DNA of 64,000 nt from Prevotella communis (GCF_022024175.1 NZ_CP091794.1:806001-870000); one strand, 5' to 3'. Shown: positions 1 through 7,625, counted from the first letter of the stretch. Numbers and translations are program-made. Notes: generated from the letters alone by a model not told the origin.

Positions 1-203
1 TTCACATAGACGTTGCTGCCCCAATAGGTAGCAGCGTTGCTCTCGTTAGCAAATGTTGCCCAGTCGCCGGCTGTGTTCAGCACATACGGGTCGTTGGGTG
101 TGCCGTGGCCTGTAATCTCTGCCCACGCCCCAACGGTGGTGAACAAAGCCAAGAGCAGCGTCATCGTTGCCCTCGTCAGAATGAATTTGGTTCTTCTTTT
201 CAT
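1..203 (-). CDS. Secreted protein, N-terminal fragment (runs off left edge)
   Basis: Read on the minus strand from an ATG at 203, this frame stays open to the window edge, giving 67 residues. The start has a signal peptide: a basic MKRR, then a hydrophobic stretch rich in Leu/Thr/Ala (about residues 8-27) ending in a likely cleavage region AWA. The mature part begins ITGHGTPNDPYVLNTAGDW, a Gly/Thr-rich opening typical of large Prevotella/Bacteroides surface proteins built from repeats, but the diagnostic part lies outside the window. It is transcribed away from the AraC-type gene at 398. The function cannot be named from this fragment. Confidence 0.7.
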   Translation of the reverse strand, partial: MKRRTKFILTRATMTLLLALFTTVGAWAEITGHGTPNDPYVLNTAGDWATFANESNAATYWGSNVYV

Positions 204-249
204 ATATAAAAAATTTTTAATGATTAGACATCTTGATTAATTTCGGGCG

Positions 250-257
250 CGAAGGTA
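250..257 (-). promoter_or_regulatory. Probable -7 promoter box for the secreted protein gene
   Basis: The minus strand reads TACCTTCG, one base from the Bacteroidota -7 consensus TAnnTTTG. It lies about 47 bp upstream of the ATG at 203. Confidence 0.45.
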
Positions 258-276
258 CATATAATATGCGGAAGAA

Positions 277-335
277 GGTGTTAGAAAAACACGTTTGGTG
301 TTAAAAAAACATGATTCAGGTGTAAGAAAAGTGCG
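277..335. repeat. Three imperfect direct repeats upstream of AraC-type gene
   Basis: Three units starting at 277, 297 and 319 share the core GGTGTTAGAAAAAC with small changes (GGTGTTAAAAAAAC, GGTGTAAGAAAAGT). The spacing of 20 and 22 bp is close to two helical turns, as expected for same-face binding by an AraC-type protein. They lie between the divergent genes at 203 and 398, so they could control either one. Confidence 0.5.
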
Positions 336-385
336 TTTTTCTTACATTCTTTGCCCTGAATGGCGGCTATTTGATAAAAGATGAC

Positions 386-393
386 TACCTTTG
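386..393 (+). promoter_or_regulatory. -7 promoter box of AraC-type gene
   Basis: TACCTTTG followed by CA, an exact match to the Bacteroidota -7 box. The first in-frame ATG (398) is only 4 nt downstream, so the transcript would be almost leaderless, unless translation begins at the ATG at 413-415. Confidence 0.6.
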
Positions 394-397
394 CAGC

Positions 398-1531
398 ATG
401 ATAACGATAGAAGAAATGCAGTTTGGCGGATTGCTGACCATGGTGATGCTGACGCTGATGCTGGTATTGTGCGTACCCCGACGTGCTAAACATCATGCGG
501 GGTTCGGTTGCGGACGATGGCTCATGGCTGCGGGCACATTGCTGGTGGCCGTGCAGTTTGCGCTGCAGCACATCGGCGGCTTCCGGCACATGGGGGTCAG
601 TCAGGCTGTGCTGTGGAACCTGCTGTTCTTCTTGCCCGCCGGCGTACTCATCAATATTGCCGTGCTCTACATACAGCGGCGCGGCAACGTCAGCCGTAGA
701 GGATGGCTGTGGGGTGGGGCTGCTTGTGGATTGAACACCCTGATTCTCGTCACCACACTGCTGGTTGATGGCATCCCAATGGCCGAAGAGTCAGCACCGC
801 TGAGACGGGCTGAATATGCCAGTGCCGTGCTCTTCCTGGTGATACAATGCTATTATCTTCAGATGCATCTGAAGGAATACCGCCGACTGCAACAGGCCGT
901 AGATGAATTCTATGACCATGAACGGCGCGACCTGCTGGGATGGATGGCGCGCAGCGTCATCCTGCTGGGCATGATGGCCCTCATGGTGCCCCTCGCCATC
1001 TTCTTCCAAGGTGTGCCGCTGAAAGTATTCTCCATGTTTTTCTTCTTCGTCATTGCCTACTGCGTTATCAGTTTCTACCGCTACGGCATCAGCGAGGACA
1101 TGGTGCGCGTAGAGGAAAGTGAGGATGCCGACGGTGAAGAGGTGACGACCAACTGCGAGAAGAAAAAAGAAGATGCCGACACGCTGGATGATGACGTGAA
1201 ACTGCATGTCGAGGAGGCTATGAAGCAGTGGAAGAAAAGCGGAGCCTATCGCGAGCACAACCTGACGCTGAGCAGCGTGGCGCACCAGATGAATATCCCG
1301 CAAAAGCAGCTGAGACTGTGGCTGCGCCAGTCGGCATACGGCAAACTGGCAACACTGGTCACCACACTGCGCATCGAAGAGGCCAAGAGCATGCTCGCCG
1401 GTCATCCCGAATGGACCATTGACTACGTGGCCGACCATTGCGGCTTCAACAGCCGCGAATATTTCCACCAGGTGTTCTTGGAAAAAACCGGCACCACACC
1501 CGCAAAATATCAGGCTGGTGCTGGAGACTAA
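398..1531 (+). CDS. Membrane-anchored AraC-family transcriptional regulator
   Basis: 377 residues. The first ~230 residues hold about seven hydrophobic segments (roughly 8-27, 43-63, 73-95, 106-128, 140-160, 188-210, 212-230). An acidic linker rich in Glu/Asp/Lys follows, then a C-terminal AraC/XylS helix-turn-helix pair in the last ~100 residues, including the signature GFNSREYFHQVFLEKTG. This architecture fits a regulator that senses a signal through its membrane domain and binds DNA from the cytoplasmic tail. The ligand and targets are unknown. The ATG at 398 is preferred to an upstream TTG at 371 because the promoter box lies between them. Direct repeats at 277-335 may be its operator. 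Confidence 0.85.
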   Translation: MITIEEMQFGGLLTMVMLTLMLVLCVPRRAKHHAGFGCGRWLMAAGTLLVAVQFALQHIGGFRHMGVSQAVLWNLLFFLPAGVLINIAVLYIQRRGNVSRRGWLWGGAACGLNTLILVTTLLVDGIPMAEESAPLRRAEYASAVLFLVIQCYYLQMHLKEYRRLQQAVDEFYDHERRDLLGWMARSVILLGMMALMVPLAIFFQGVPLKVFSMFFFFVIAYCVISFYRYGISEDMVRVEESEDADGEEVTTNCEKKKEDADTLDDDVKLHVEEAMKQWKKSGAYREHNLTLSSVAHQMNIPQKQLRLWLRQSAYGKLATLVTTLRIEEAKSMLAGHPEWTIDYVADHCGFNSREYFHQVFLEKTGTTPAKYQAGAGD

Positions 1532-1583
1532 CTTTTTATAAATATTTTTCCCGTTCTACCACAAATAGAGCGGGATTTTTTTG

Positions 1584-1591
1584 TACCTTTG
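1584..1591 (+). promoter_or_regulatory. -7 promoter box of transposase gene
   Basis: TACCTTTG followed by CA, 8 nt before the ATG at 1600. It excludes the long upstream extension of this frame, which would read through the promoter. Confidence 0.6.
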
Positions 1592-1599
1592 CAATTCGT

Positions 1600-2841
1600 A
1601 TGAATGACAAGGACTTTAGAAAGCCGACGGAGCATAGCATGAAGCGGCGCAGCCATTCTCATGATTATAGTCACAGCGGCTTATATCATATCACGATTAG
1701 TGCAGCGAAGGACCTGCATCAACCGTTGGGACATATGGCTGGCAGGCTGGATAAACCGGACGGTGACAGTGAAGCACCGCATGTGGAGCTATCGCCCCTT
1801 GGACGTATGGTAGAGCATGAGCTGACAGAGAGCATCCAGCGTTATTACCCGATGCTCAAAGTGCTGGATTATATCGTGATGCCTGAACATATCCATTTCC
1901 TGTTGGTGGCCTACAGGGACGTGGTATCAAGAAATGGCAAACCCACGCATCTGGGGCAGGTCATTGCGGGCTTCAAATACGGATGCAACAAGCGCTACTG
2001 GGCCATGACGGGAAGGGGGCTGCCAGCGGGCGATGACCAGGCAGCCGAACCGCCTGGCACACTGTGCGGGAAGCCTGGCACACTGTGCGGGAAGCCTGGC
2101 ACGGGTAGAGTGCCTAGCGGTTGGGCCGCTAAGCCAGGGGCCGCCAAGCTGGAGGCGCCGTCCCTTTTTGATGGCGGCTATTGCGACGTGATGCCTGTTG
2201 ACGAGGCGCAGCTGGAGACGCAGCGCGCCTATATCCGCAATAACCCGCGCAACCGGCTGCTGCGCATGTCTAACCGCCAGTGGCTGCTGCCTCAGCGCAT
2301 GTGCGTAGAGACGCACCTGTCGCTGCGCGCCCTGAAGGGCTATCTGCAGCGTGAGTGCCTGCCTTCACAGATTACGGAGGAGATATGGCAGCGCCTCTCG
2401 GCAAGGCTGCTGGTGAAGGACGGGATGGTATATTGCGACCGCTACGGCAGTGGCGAACTGCTCCAGAAACGCCTGCTGCCCGTAGTGTGTCACCGTAAGG
2501 ATGCGGCTTTGCACGATACACAGCTGCTGCGCTGCATGGATGTTGCCGATGAGGGGGATGTACTGGTGTCGGCGCGTATCGCCAAGCGCGAGCAGATTAT
2601 GATGGCGGCGGTGCAGAAGCGGGCATACCCCGTGGTCTTGATTGCCGATAATGGTTTTCCTGAGATTTTCCATCCGTCGGAGGAGAAGCAGACGCTCTGT
2701 GCCTCAGGCCGGCTCCTGCTGCTGACGCCCTGGAAGTACCATTACAGGAAGGCCGATGAGGGCATCACCGTGGCGGAATGTAAGACGATGAATTGCATCA
2801 CTCAGGCTGTATGCCGACTGAGGGATGACTGGTGGAAATAA
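1600..2841 (+). CDS. REP-associated tyrosine transposase (Y1/HUH) with C-terminal DprA-like domain
   Basis: 413 residues. The N-terminal ~220 residues match the Y1 transposase fold (IS200-like/RAYT). The HUH motif is HIH at 97-99 in MPEHIHFLL, the likely catalytic Tyr is Y127 in GFKYGCNKRYW, and the family ending LFDGGYCDV...YIRNNPRN is at 189-217. RAYTs nick and join single-stranded DNA at REP palindromes. Residues ~140-187 are a Pro/Gly-rich insertion with a tandem GTLCGKP repeat. The last ~170 residues are not part of the transposase core. The pattern VLVSARIAKREQIMMAAVQK followed by PVVLIADNG and GRLLLLTPW resembles a DprA/SLOG Rossmann domain (inference). No terminal inverted repeats or duplicate copy are seen, so it is probably a single domesticated-type gene. 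Confidence 0.8.
   Translation: MNDKDFRKPTEHSMKRRSHSHDYSHSGLYHITISAAKDLHQPLGHMAGRLDKPDGDSEAPHVELSPLGRMVEHELTESIQRYYPMLKVLDYIVMPEHIHFLLVAYRDVVSRNGKPTHLGQVIAGFKYGCNKRYWAMTGRGLPAGDDQAAEPPGTLCGKPGTLCGKPGTGRVPSGWAAKPGAAKLEAPSLFDGGYCDVMPVDEAQLETQRAYIRNNPRNRLLRMSNRQWLLPQRMCVETHLSLRALKGYLQRECLPSQITEEIWQRLSARLLVKDGMVYCDRYGSGELLQKRLLPVVCHRKDAALHDTQLLRCMDVADEGDVLVSARIAKREQIMMAAVQKRAYPVVLIADNGFPEIFHPSEEKQTLCASGRLLLLTPWKYHYRKADEGITVAECKTMNCITQAVCRLRDDWWK
2053..2131 (+). repeat. 21-bp tandem repeat and hairpin inside the transposase gene
   Basis: Two identical 21-bp units at 2053-2073 and 2074-2094, then a partial third unit. This is followed by a hairpin with arms TAGCGG (2115-2120) and CCGCTA (2126-2131). 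All are in frame and encode the Gly/Pro-rich insertion between the catalytic-Tyr region and the LFDGGY motif. Confidence 0.75.
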
Positions 2842-2905
2842 GGCTTTTTTCTTAAAAGATATTAAAATTAGCGATGGTGTCCTGCGTTTTGGGACGACCT
2901 CGCTT

Positions 2906-2913
2906 TATATTTG
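2906..2913 (+). promoter_or_regulatory. -7 promoter box of S24 peptidase gene
   Basis: TATATTTG followed by CA, giving a leader of roughly 70 nt before the ATG at 2989. Confidence 0.5.
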
Positions 2914-2988
2914 CACCCCGAAAAGCGAGGCGTGCTGCTGTGCCAAGCTGAAACAATAATTAAAATCGAAAAAAACTTGAGAAAACAC

Positions 2989-3831
2989 ATGGAGATTTAT
3001 GTAATGTCGCCTGAAGAGGTGAAAGATTGGTTGAAAAGGATGAATATAGCGTTTGAGGTGTGCGATACGCCCATACCCATTATGGGTAATAAGGTGAACT
3101 GCGGCGTGACGCTGGGTGTCGGCGACGAGATGATTGAGGGCTACTATTACTTGCCTAAATCGGCCGTAGGACTGTATCCGCTGATAGAGGTGACTGCTCA
3201 GGGAGACTCGATGATTGATGCTGGCATTGAGGAAGGCGACCTGCTGAGGTTGGAGCTTGGCGCCCTGCCCAGCGACGGAGATATCGTGCTGGCCGAGATT
3301 GACGGGGAGTCGACTGTGAAGGTGTTCTTCACCGATGCCGAGAAGCGCCACTGGCTCTGTCCGATGAATCCGCGCTATAGGCCTATTCAGCTGAAGGAGA
3401 CGATGAATGTGAGGATTACGGGCGTGGTTCGAACGGTAGTGAAATCCGTGGTGCGTAAGTCGTATGGCGAGTGTATGGCGGTGCTGAACCGTGCCAATGC
3501 GCAGCGTCAGAAGGAGACCGATGTGATGCAGCGTCTGTGTGAGGCGGTGAAAGAAGGCTGCCACCTGTTCTGGGCGTCGTCGGCATGGGCGGTGGCCTAT
3601 GGTGTGGTACGTGATGTGTGTGGTTTTGAGGACAGCATGACGGGTTTTGAGCGAAAGGTGCGTGGACTCTCGCTGCCTGCGTCGTTTAAGTATACCTGTA
3701 CGCCCAGCACCGTACAGCGCACCATGAGCAATCACTCCTATATGCGCTTGCATATTGACAAATGGCGTGAGATGGGGGCCTCGCCGCGTGAGGTAGTTCT
3801 GATGGAATTTCTCAGGAACTTTCTGGAATAG
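2989..3831 (+). CDS. S24 (LexA/UmuD-like) peptidase with an extra C-terminal domain
   Basis: 280 residues. The serine-lysine dyad of the S24 fold is visible: Ser74 in QGDSMIDAGIEEGD and Lys111 in STVKVFF. These regulators or polymerase accessory proteins cleave themselves on DNA damage. There is no obvious N-terminal HTH; the first ~55 residues carry a short helical stretch (SPEEVKDWLKRMNI). About 140 residues after the protease domain are unassigned, hydrophobic then basic, and end MGASPREVVLMEFLRNFLE. Its position in front of an element-like gene set suggests SOS-responsive control or a UmuD-type role. The start at 2989 follows the promoter box; 3004 is an alternative. A terminator follows at 3902. 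Confidence 0.75.
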   Translation: MEIYVMSPEEVKDWLKRMNIAFEVCDTPIPIMGNKVNCGVTLGVGDEMIEGYYYLPKSAVGLYPLIEVTAQGDSMIDAGIEEGDLLRLELGALPSDGDIVLAEIDGESTVKVFFTDAEKRHWLCPMNPRYRPIQLKETMNVRITGVVRTVVKSVVRKSYGECMAVLNRANAQRQKETDVMQRLCEAVKEGCHLFWASSAWAVAYGVVRDVCGFEDSMTGFERKVRGLSLPASFKYTCTPSTVQRTMSNHSYMRLHIDKWREMGASPREVVLMEFLRNFLE

Positions 3832-3901
3832 TTTCTGACATGCAGAAAGTCTAGCCCATTATCTTTCTGTTTTCTGCACATACTTTCTGCTTTTGTTTCT
3901 G

Positions 3902-3935
3902 AATGCGTTTCAAGAGATTGGAACGCATTTTTTTT
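3902..3935 (+). terminator. Rho-independent terminator after S24 gene
   Basis: Stem AATGCGTT (3902-3909) with AACGCATT (3922-3929), followed by a run of eight T. Confidence 0.75.
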
Positions 3936-3940
3936 GTGCA

Positions 3941-3948
3941 TAATTTTG
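3941..3948 (+). promoter_or_regulatory. Candidate -7 promoter box for the 4087 gene
   Basis: TAATTTTG followed by CA, immediately after the terminator. It would give a leader of about 130 nt containing the direct repeats at 3993-4053. Confidence 0.5.
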
Positions 3949-3992
3949 CATCGTCGAACAACGACAAGGCGATCTTTGACATGTTGATACAC

Positions 3993-4053
3993 AGTAATGG
4001 GTTTTAAAGACAGAGTAATGGGTTTTTAAAGACACAGTAACATAATAACAAAT
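3993..4053 (+). repeat. Direct repeats ending in a dispersed repeat shared with the truB end
   Basis: AGTAATGGG with a following TTTTAAAGACA occurs at 3993 and 4014, and a diverged third unit begins at 4036 (period 21-22 bp). The segment 4025-4053 is 28/29 identical to 21575-21603, where it forms the end of truB. It is therefore a dispersed short repeat, not an element-specific sequence. Confidence 0.65.
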
Positions 4054-4086
4054 TTATAATAACAGATTTTTAATAACAAATTAATT

Positions 4087-4365
4087 ATGGAAACAAAGAT
4101 TTTGAAAGTGGTACGCCAGGGCGAGGCCTTTAGCGTACAGTCAAGTAAACAGGAGTCGGGCGTTATCCAGAAGTGCAACATCGTGCTGAAGGAGCTGGGC
4201 TCAAAGTTTGAAAATGAATATGTGTGCGCCATGCTGGGAAATCTGGCGGCGTGCAGGTTCTACGAGGGTGACATCGTCATCGCCACCCTTCGATTCTCTA
4301 CACATGAATATCAGGGACAAGTCTTTCAAGAAATATTGGCTACTGATATCGTGAAAATCAATTGA
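4087..4365 (+). CDS. Small OB-fold-like protein, possibly DUF3127-related
   Basis: 92 residues, no signal peptide or membrane segment. The pattern of a variable N-terminus, a central GN-A segment (AMLGNLAACRF), then GDIVIATLRFSTHEYQGQVFQEILATDI resembles the small single-domain OB-fold proteins of Bacteroidota (DUF3127 type), which look like single-stranded-DNA-binding proteins. This is a fold-level resemblance only. It sits between an S24 peptidase and a Rha/KilAC-type protein, in a block that also encodes a primase/helicase-like protein, so a role in element DNA metabolism is plausible. Confidence 0.5.
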   Translation: METKILKVVRQGEAFSVQSSKQESGVIQKCNIVLKELGSKFENEYVCAMLGNLAACRFYEGDIVIATLRFSTHEYQGQVFQEILATDIVKIN

Positions 4366-4460
4366 TCTGGAAAACAAGAATTTGAGTTGAAGTGAGGAGG
4401 ATATCCCCGGGTAAATGCGCAAAGATTCCAACCTTCTTCTCGCTTAAAACAACTCAAACA

Positions 4461-5138
4461 ATGAAAACAAACATTATTAATCATACAGTACAAACAATTA
4501 CGTCGCTCGAAATTGCTGAGCTGACAGGTAAACAACACAAAGATGTACTCAAGGCTATCCGAAACATGGAGCCTTCATGGGAAAAAGTATGTGGGCGCAA
4601 TTTTGCGCTGACATCCCGAACCATCGTTCAGCCTAACGGTGGAACTCGTGAAGTACCTTGCTACTCGCTCACCAAGACCGAGTGCCTCTACATCGCCACG
4701 AAGTTCAACGACGAGGCTCGCGCCAAGCTGGTGCTGCGCTGGGAGGAACTGGAGAAGGCTGACGTAAGACGTCGGATGGCTGATGCGAGATGTCTGCCGG
4801 AACCGCAGCAGATTCTTGCCCTGGCCGACGGCATCATCGGGGAGGGGCTCCGTATGCTGAACGAGCCCGCCGAGGACACGCTGACGGCGACGCAGGTGGC
4901 GAAGACATTCAACATGACCACGCTCGATTTCAACGCCGTGCTGCGCGACATGGGCATCCAGTACCGACGTCACGGTCGCTGGAACCTGAGCGATGATCTG
5001 CAGGGCCGCGGCTACACCGCCGAGCGCACCCACGTAAGCTATAGCCTGAAGGGCGAAAAGAAGGTGAAGGTGTATATGACGTGGACCATGAATGGGCTCA
5101 AATACCTGAACGCCAAACTGGGATACCCGAACTTCTAA
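4461..5138 (+). CDS. Phage-type regulatory protein: Rha domain plus KilA-C antirepressor domain
   Basis: 225 residues. The N-terminal ~95 residues match the Rha family: TSLEIAELTGKQHKDVLKAIRNM, a middle VPCYSLTKTECLYIATKF, then the helix DEARAKLVLRWEELE. Residues ~140-225 fit the phage antirepressor KilA-C domain: LTATQVAKTFNMTTLDFNAV, GIQYRRHGRWNLS, and the ending MTWTMNGLKYLNAKLGY. Both domains come from temperate phages and modulate lysogeny genes. The ATG at 4461 is preferred because the Rha domain starts directly after it; the upstream extension is not family-like. It is the strongest phage-derived marker in this block. Confidence 0.85.
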   Translation: MKTNIINHTVQTITSLEIAELTGKQHKDVLKAIRNMEPSWEKVCGRNFALTSRTIVQPNGGTREVPCYSLTKTECLYIATKFNDEARAKLVLRWEELEKADVRRRMADARCLPEPQQILALADGIIGEGLRMLNEPAEDTLTATQVAKTFNMTTLDFNAVLRDMGIQYRRHGRWNLSDDLQGRGYTAERTHVSYSLKGEKKVKVYMTWTMNGLKYLNAKLGYPNF

Positions 5139-5141
5139 GAC

Positions 5142-5309
5142 AGAAATTACCAGAAATAAATATTTAAGAAACGAATTGCCAGAAATATTTTTTTTAAGAA
5201 ACGAATTGCCAGAAATATTTTTTTAAAGAAACGAATTGCCATAATGCGCATAATTTGGTCATAATTAATATTATGGATTAAATTACGATAATTACGGCAA
5301 TTTGTTTCC
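5142..5309. repeat. Iteron-like repeats upstream of the DUF3987 gene
   Basis: Three units AAGAAACGAATTGCC start at 5166, 5196 and 5226, an exact 30-bp period. The first two continue with AGAAATATTT. A degenerate copy lies at 5142-5165, and an inverted copy (GGCAATTTGTTTCC) at 5296-5309. The intervening DNA is very AT-rich. This arrangement beside a primase/helicase-type gene resembles iterons of a replication origin, or an operator array. Confidence 0.6.
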
Positions 5310-5318
5310 AATAATAAT

Positions 5319-7622
5319 ATGAGCGTACACATGATTTATTATAAGGATGGGGCGAAGAGGATGCGCCCCGTCCTCACGAGAGAGGAGTATCTGAGTCTGA
5401 GGAATGGCGGGGAGCAACGGCAGTTGGTGGAGCGTATCCGGGCTGGTGAGGAGGGCCTGAAATCGAAGCTGGTGCAGATGAACTACTCGTGCCTGCCGAA
5501 TGAGGACGGTTCGCTGAAGGGCTCAAAGACGATGAGCACCACGGTGGGCATGGATATCGACCACCTGACCAAGGAGGAGATGCCCACGGTGCGTGAGCGT
5601 ATCTTGCAGCAGAAGGAGAAACTGGGGCTGCTGATGCTGGAGGAGAGTGCCCGCGGCGGTGGCTATCACCTGGTGTTCCGTCGCCGTCCGGAACTCTCGC
5701 AGGAGGAGAACCTGAAGTGGGCTAGTGAGCTGCTGGGGGTAAAATATGACGATGGTGCCAAGGACATCACGAGGGTGTTTTTCACGACAACGGGGAGCGC
5801 CGAGGATCTCCTATTTCTGGATGATGAGATATTCAGACTCACCAGACTCACCCCCAGCCCCTCTCTGCTTAGAGAGGGGAGTGGTCAGACTCTTTTCCCC
5901 TCTTCTTATCACGGCATCCCCTTCACGGATATCATCCGGAAGTACTGGGAGCTGAACAACCACGGGTTTGAACCGACCATTGGCGACCGCGACACGCTGA
6001 CCTATCAGTTGGCCTGCGACCTGAGGCATATCTGTGGCAAGAATGCTGACTGGCTGGATCAGGTGATTCCCTGCTACAACGGCTTCCCCGTAGAGGAGAA
6101 ACGGGCGAAGATTAAGAGTGCACTGAGTTCGGAGTACAACGGATTTCCGCAGAGGCTGCGCAACACACTGAATGCCTTAACCTCTCCCGACCTCCCCAAA
6201 GGGGAGGAGGGCCTAGCGGATGAGGATGACAATGATGATGCGGTAGCAAATTCTTCACTTTTCACTCTTCCCTCTTCCCTTAAGCGAATGCCGATGGGCA
6301 TCCGCGACTCCATCGATGCCGTCGGTCCTCAGCTCTCCATGCCTGTTATCACCGCCATCTGCCCCTGTATCGGTACGCTGGCCACGGGCGTGCAGCTGGA
6401 TGTGCACGGGCAGAAGCGAGGGCTGAACCTGATTGCCTATATCGCCGGCGACTTTGCCAGCGGCAAGGGTGGCATCGACCCCGTGGTGGAGGCGTGGATG
6501 AGTGAGGTGCAGGCGCTCGACAAGATGTACCAGGTGCAGGAGGATGAGTGGCGTGCCAAGAAGCGGGCGGCGAAGAATAAGAAGGAGCAGCCCGAGGAAC
6601 CGAAACTGCCCGTGCGCTGTCTGACGCTGAACAATACGGTGGCCAACCTGGCCGAGCGTCTGGCCAACACGGAGGGCAAGCACGCCTTCTCGTTTACACC
6701 CGAGGCCGATACCGTGGCGCAGAAATGGAAATCCACGATGAGCGACTTCTCCGTGATGCTGCGCCAGAGCTACGACGGTACGAAGTACGAGCGTGAGGCA
6801 AGGAGTGCTGACGCGGTGAACGTGCATATCGACAAACTGCTGTGGAACGTGTGTATGTGCGGCACGCCCGATGCGCTGTATCGCGTGGTGAACAACTACA
6901 CCGACGGTTTCCAGAGCCGTATCGCCGTGGCCCGCACGCCCGATAACACCTTCGCACCGCTGCAGGACAAGCCGCCTGTGCTGACCGACCGCCAGCGCGA
7001 CCGCATCCAGCAGATAGCCCATCTGTTGCCACTGATGTACGGCGAGGTGGTGCTGCCCAAGCTGGAGGCCAAGGGCCGTGAATGGGTGGAGCGCATCCGA
7101 CTGGAGACGATGAAGAACGACGACCGCACCCGTGCCCGTCAGCGCTTCCGCGTCTGCGTCACAGCCCAGCGAATGACCTGCTGTCTGATGCTCTGCAAGG
7201 TGTGCGAAAGCCTTATTCAGAAGCACGGGCTGACCGGAGCAGAGGCACAGTTGAAGCAGCAGCCGGGACTATGGAAGGAGATGCTGCTGAAGGCGCAGAC
7301 GCCCACGATGCTGGAGGTCTACGACGTGATAGCCGACTCGCTGTTGGAGAACGCGCTCTACTTCTTCCGCGACCGCATAGAGAACGCCTTCCAGAGTCGC
7401 GACTATGCTGGCAATATGAACGGTGAGCGCACCAAGCGCGGCAAGAACGACTCCATCTTTGAGCGACTGGACATCCAGTTCTCTTTCGAGCAGGCTATGC
7501 AGCAATCGGTGGCGGTAAAGGGTGCCAACGTGAACCATAACACCGTGCGGCAGATGCTGAAGAATTGGCGCAAACAAAAGCTCGTGGCACTGGAAGAGGA
7601 TGGGAATTATCGTAAGTTGTAA
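5319..7622 (+). CDS. DUF3987 primase/helicase-like protein with BT4734-type N-terminal domain
   Basis: 767 residues. Residues ~40-170 match the BT4734/VirE-N-type domain (KGSKTMSTTVGMDIDHL..., ESARGGGYHLVFRR). Residues ~200-285 resemble a primase C-terminal helical region (PFTDIIRKYWELNN...GDRDTLTYQLACDLRHICG). The C-terminal half is DUF3987 with a Walker-A-like GDFASGKGG. Such proteins are common on Bacteroidota mobile elements and are thought to act in replication of element DNA. The two linkers between domains contain in-frame palindromic repeat DNA (5858-5879 and 6191-6207), which is unusual. The gene follows iteron-like repeats and precedes a small unknown gene and a P5-like gene. Confidence 0.8.
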   Translation: MSVHMIYYKDGAKRMRPVLTREEYLSLRNGGEQRQLVERIRAGEEGLKSKLVQMNYSCLPNEDGSLKGSKTMSTTVGMDIDHLTKEEMPTVRERILQQKEKLGLLMLEESARGGGYHLVFRRRPELSQEENLKWASELLGVKYDDGAKDITRVFFTTTGSAEDLLFLDDEIFRLTRLTPSPSLLREGSGQTLFPSSYHGIPFTDIIRKYWELNNHGFEPTIGDRDTLTYQLACDLRHICGKNADWLDQVIPCYNGFPVEEKRAKIKSALSSEYNGFPQRLRNTLNALTSPDLPKGEEGLADEDDNDDAVANSSLFTLPSSLKRMPMGIRDSIDAVGPQLSMPVITAICPCIGTLATGVQLDVHGQKRGLNLIAYIAGDFASGKGGIDPVVEAWMSEVQALDKMYQVQEDEWRAKKRAAKNKKEQPEEPKLPVRCLTLNNTVANLAERLANTEGKHAFSFTPEADTVAQKWKSTMSDFSVMLRQSYDGTKYEREARSADAVNVHIDKLLWNVCMCGTPDALYRVVNNYTDGFQSRIAVARTPDNTFAPLQDKPPVLTDRQRDRIQQIAHLLPLMYGEVVLPKLEAKGREWVERIRLETMKNDDRTRARQRFRVCVTAQRMTCCLMLCKVCESLIQKHGLTGAEAQLKQQPGLWKEMLLKAQTPTMLEVYDVIADSLLENALYFFRDRIENAFQSRDYAGNMNGERTKRGKNDSIFERLDIQFSFEQAMQQSVAVKGANVNHNTVRQMLKNWRKQKLVALEEDGNYRKL
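5858..5879. repeat. Palindromic repeat inside DUF3987 gene (first)
   Basis: Perfect inverted repeat CCCCTCTCT / AGAGAGGGG with a 4-nt loop, in frame and encoding part of the linker after the BT4734-type domain. The flanks contain the duplicated ACCAGACTCACC-like sequence. Confidence 0.7.
6191..6291. repeat. Palindromic repeat plus CT-rich low-complexity insert in DUF3987 gene (second)
   Basis: Perfect inverted repeat CCTCCCC-AAA-GGGGAGG at 6191-6207 encodes PDLPKGEEG. About 40 bp later comes a CT-rich low-complexity stretch (6250-6291, TTCACTTTTCACTCTTCCC type). Both lie in the linker before the ATPase domain and keep the frame open. Confidence 0.65.
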
Positions 7623-7625
7623 AGT

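Noticed and set aside
791..1468. Long open frame on the opposite strand of the AraC-type gene
   Set aside because: Composition follows the antisense of a real gene, no family features, no promoter.
5147..5332. Small minus-strand gene across the iteron-like repeats
   Set aside because: Its sequence is a translation of the 30-bp repeat (FLKKIFLAIR units), so it is an artefact of repeats.
6255..7226. Long antisense frame over the DUF3987 gene
   Set aside because: Shadow of a GC-rich coding region; no recognisable domain.
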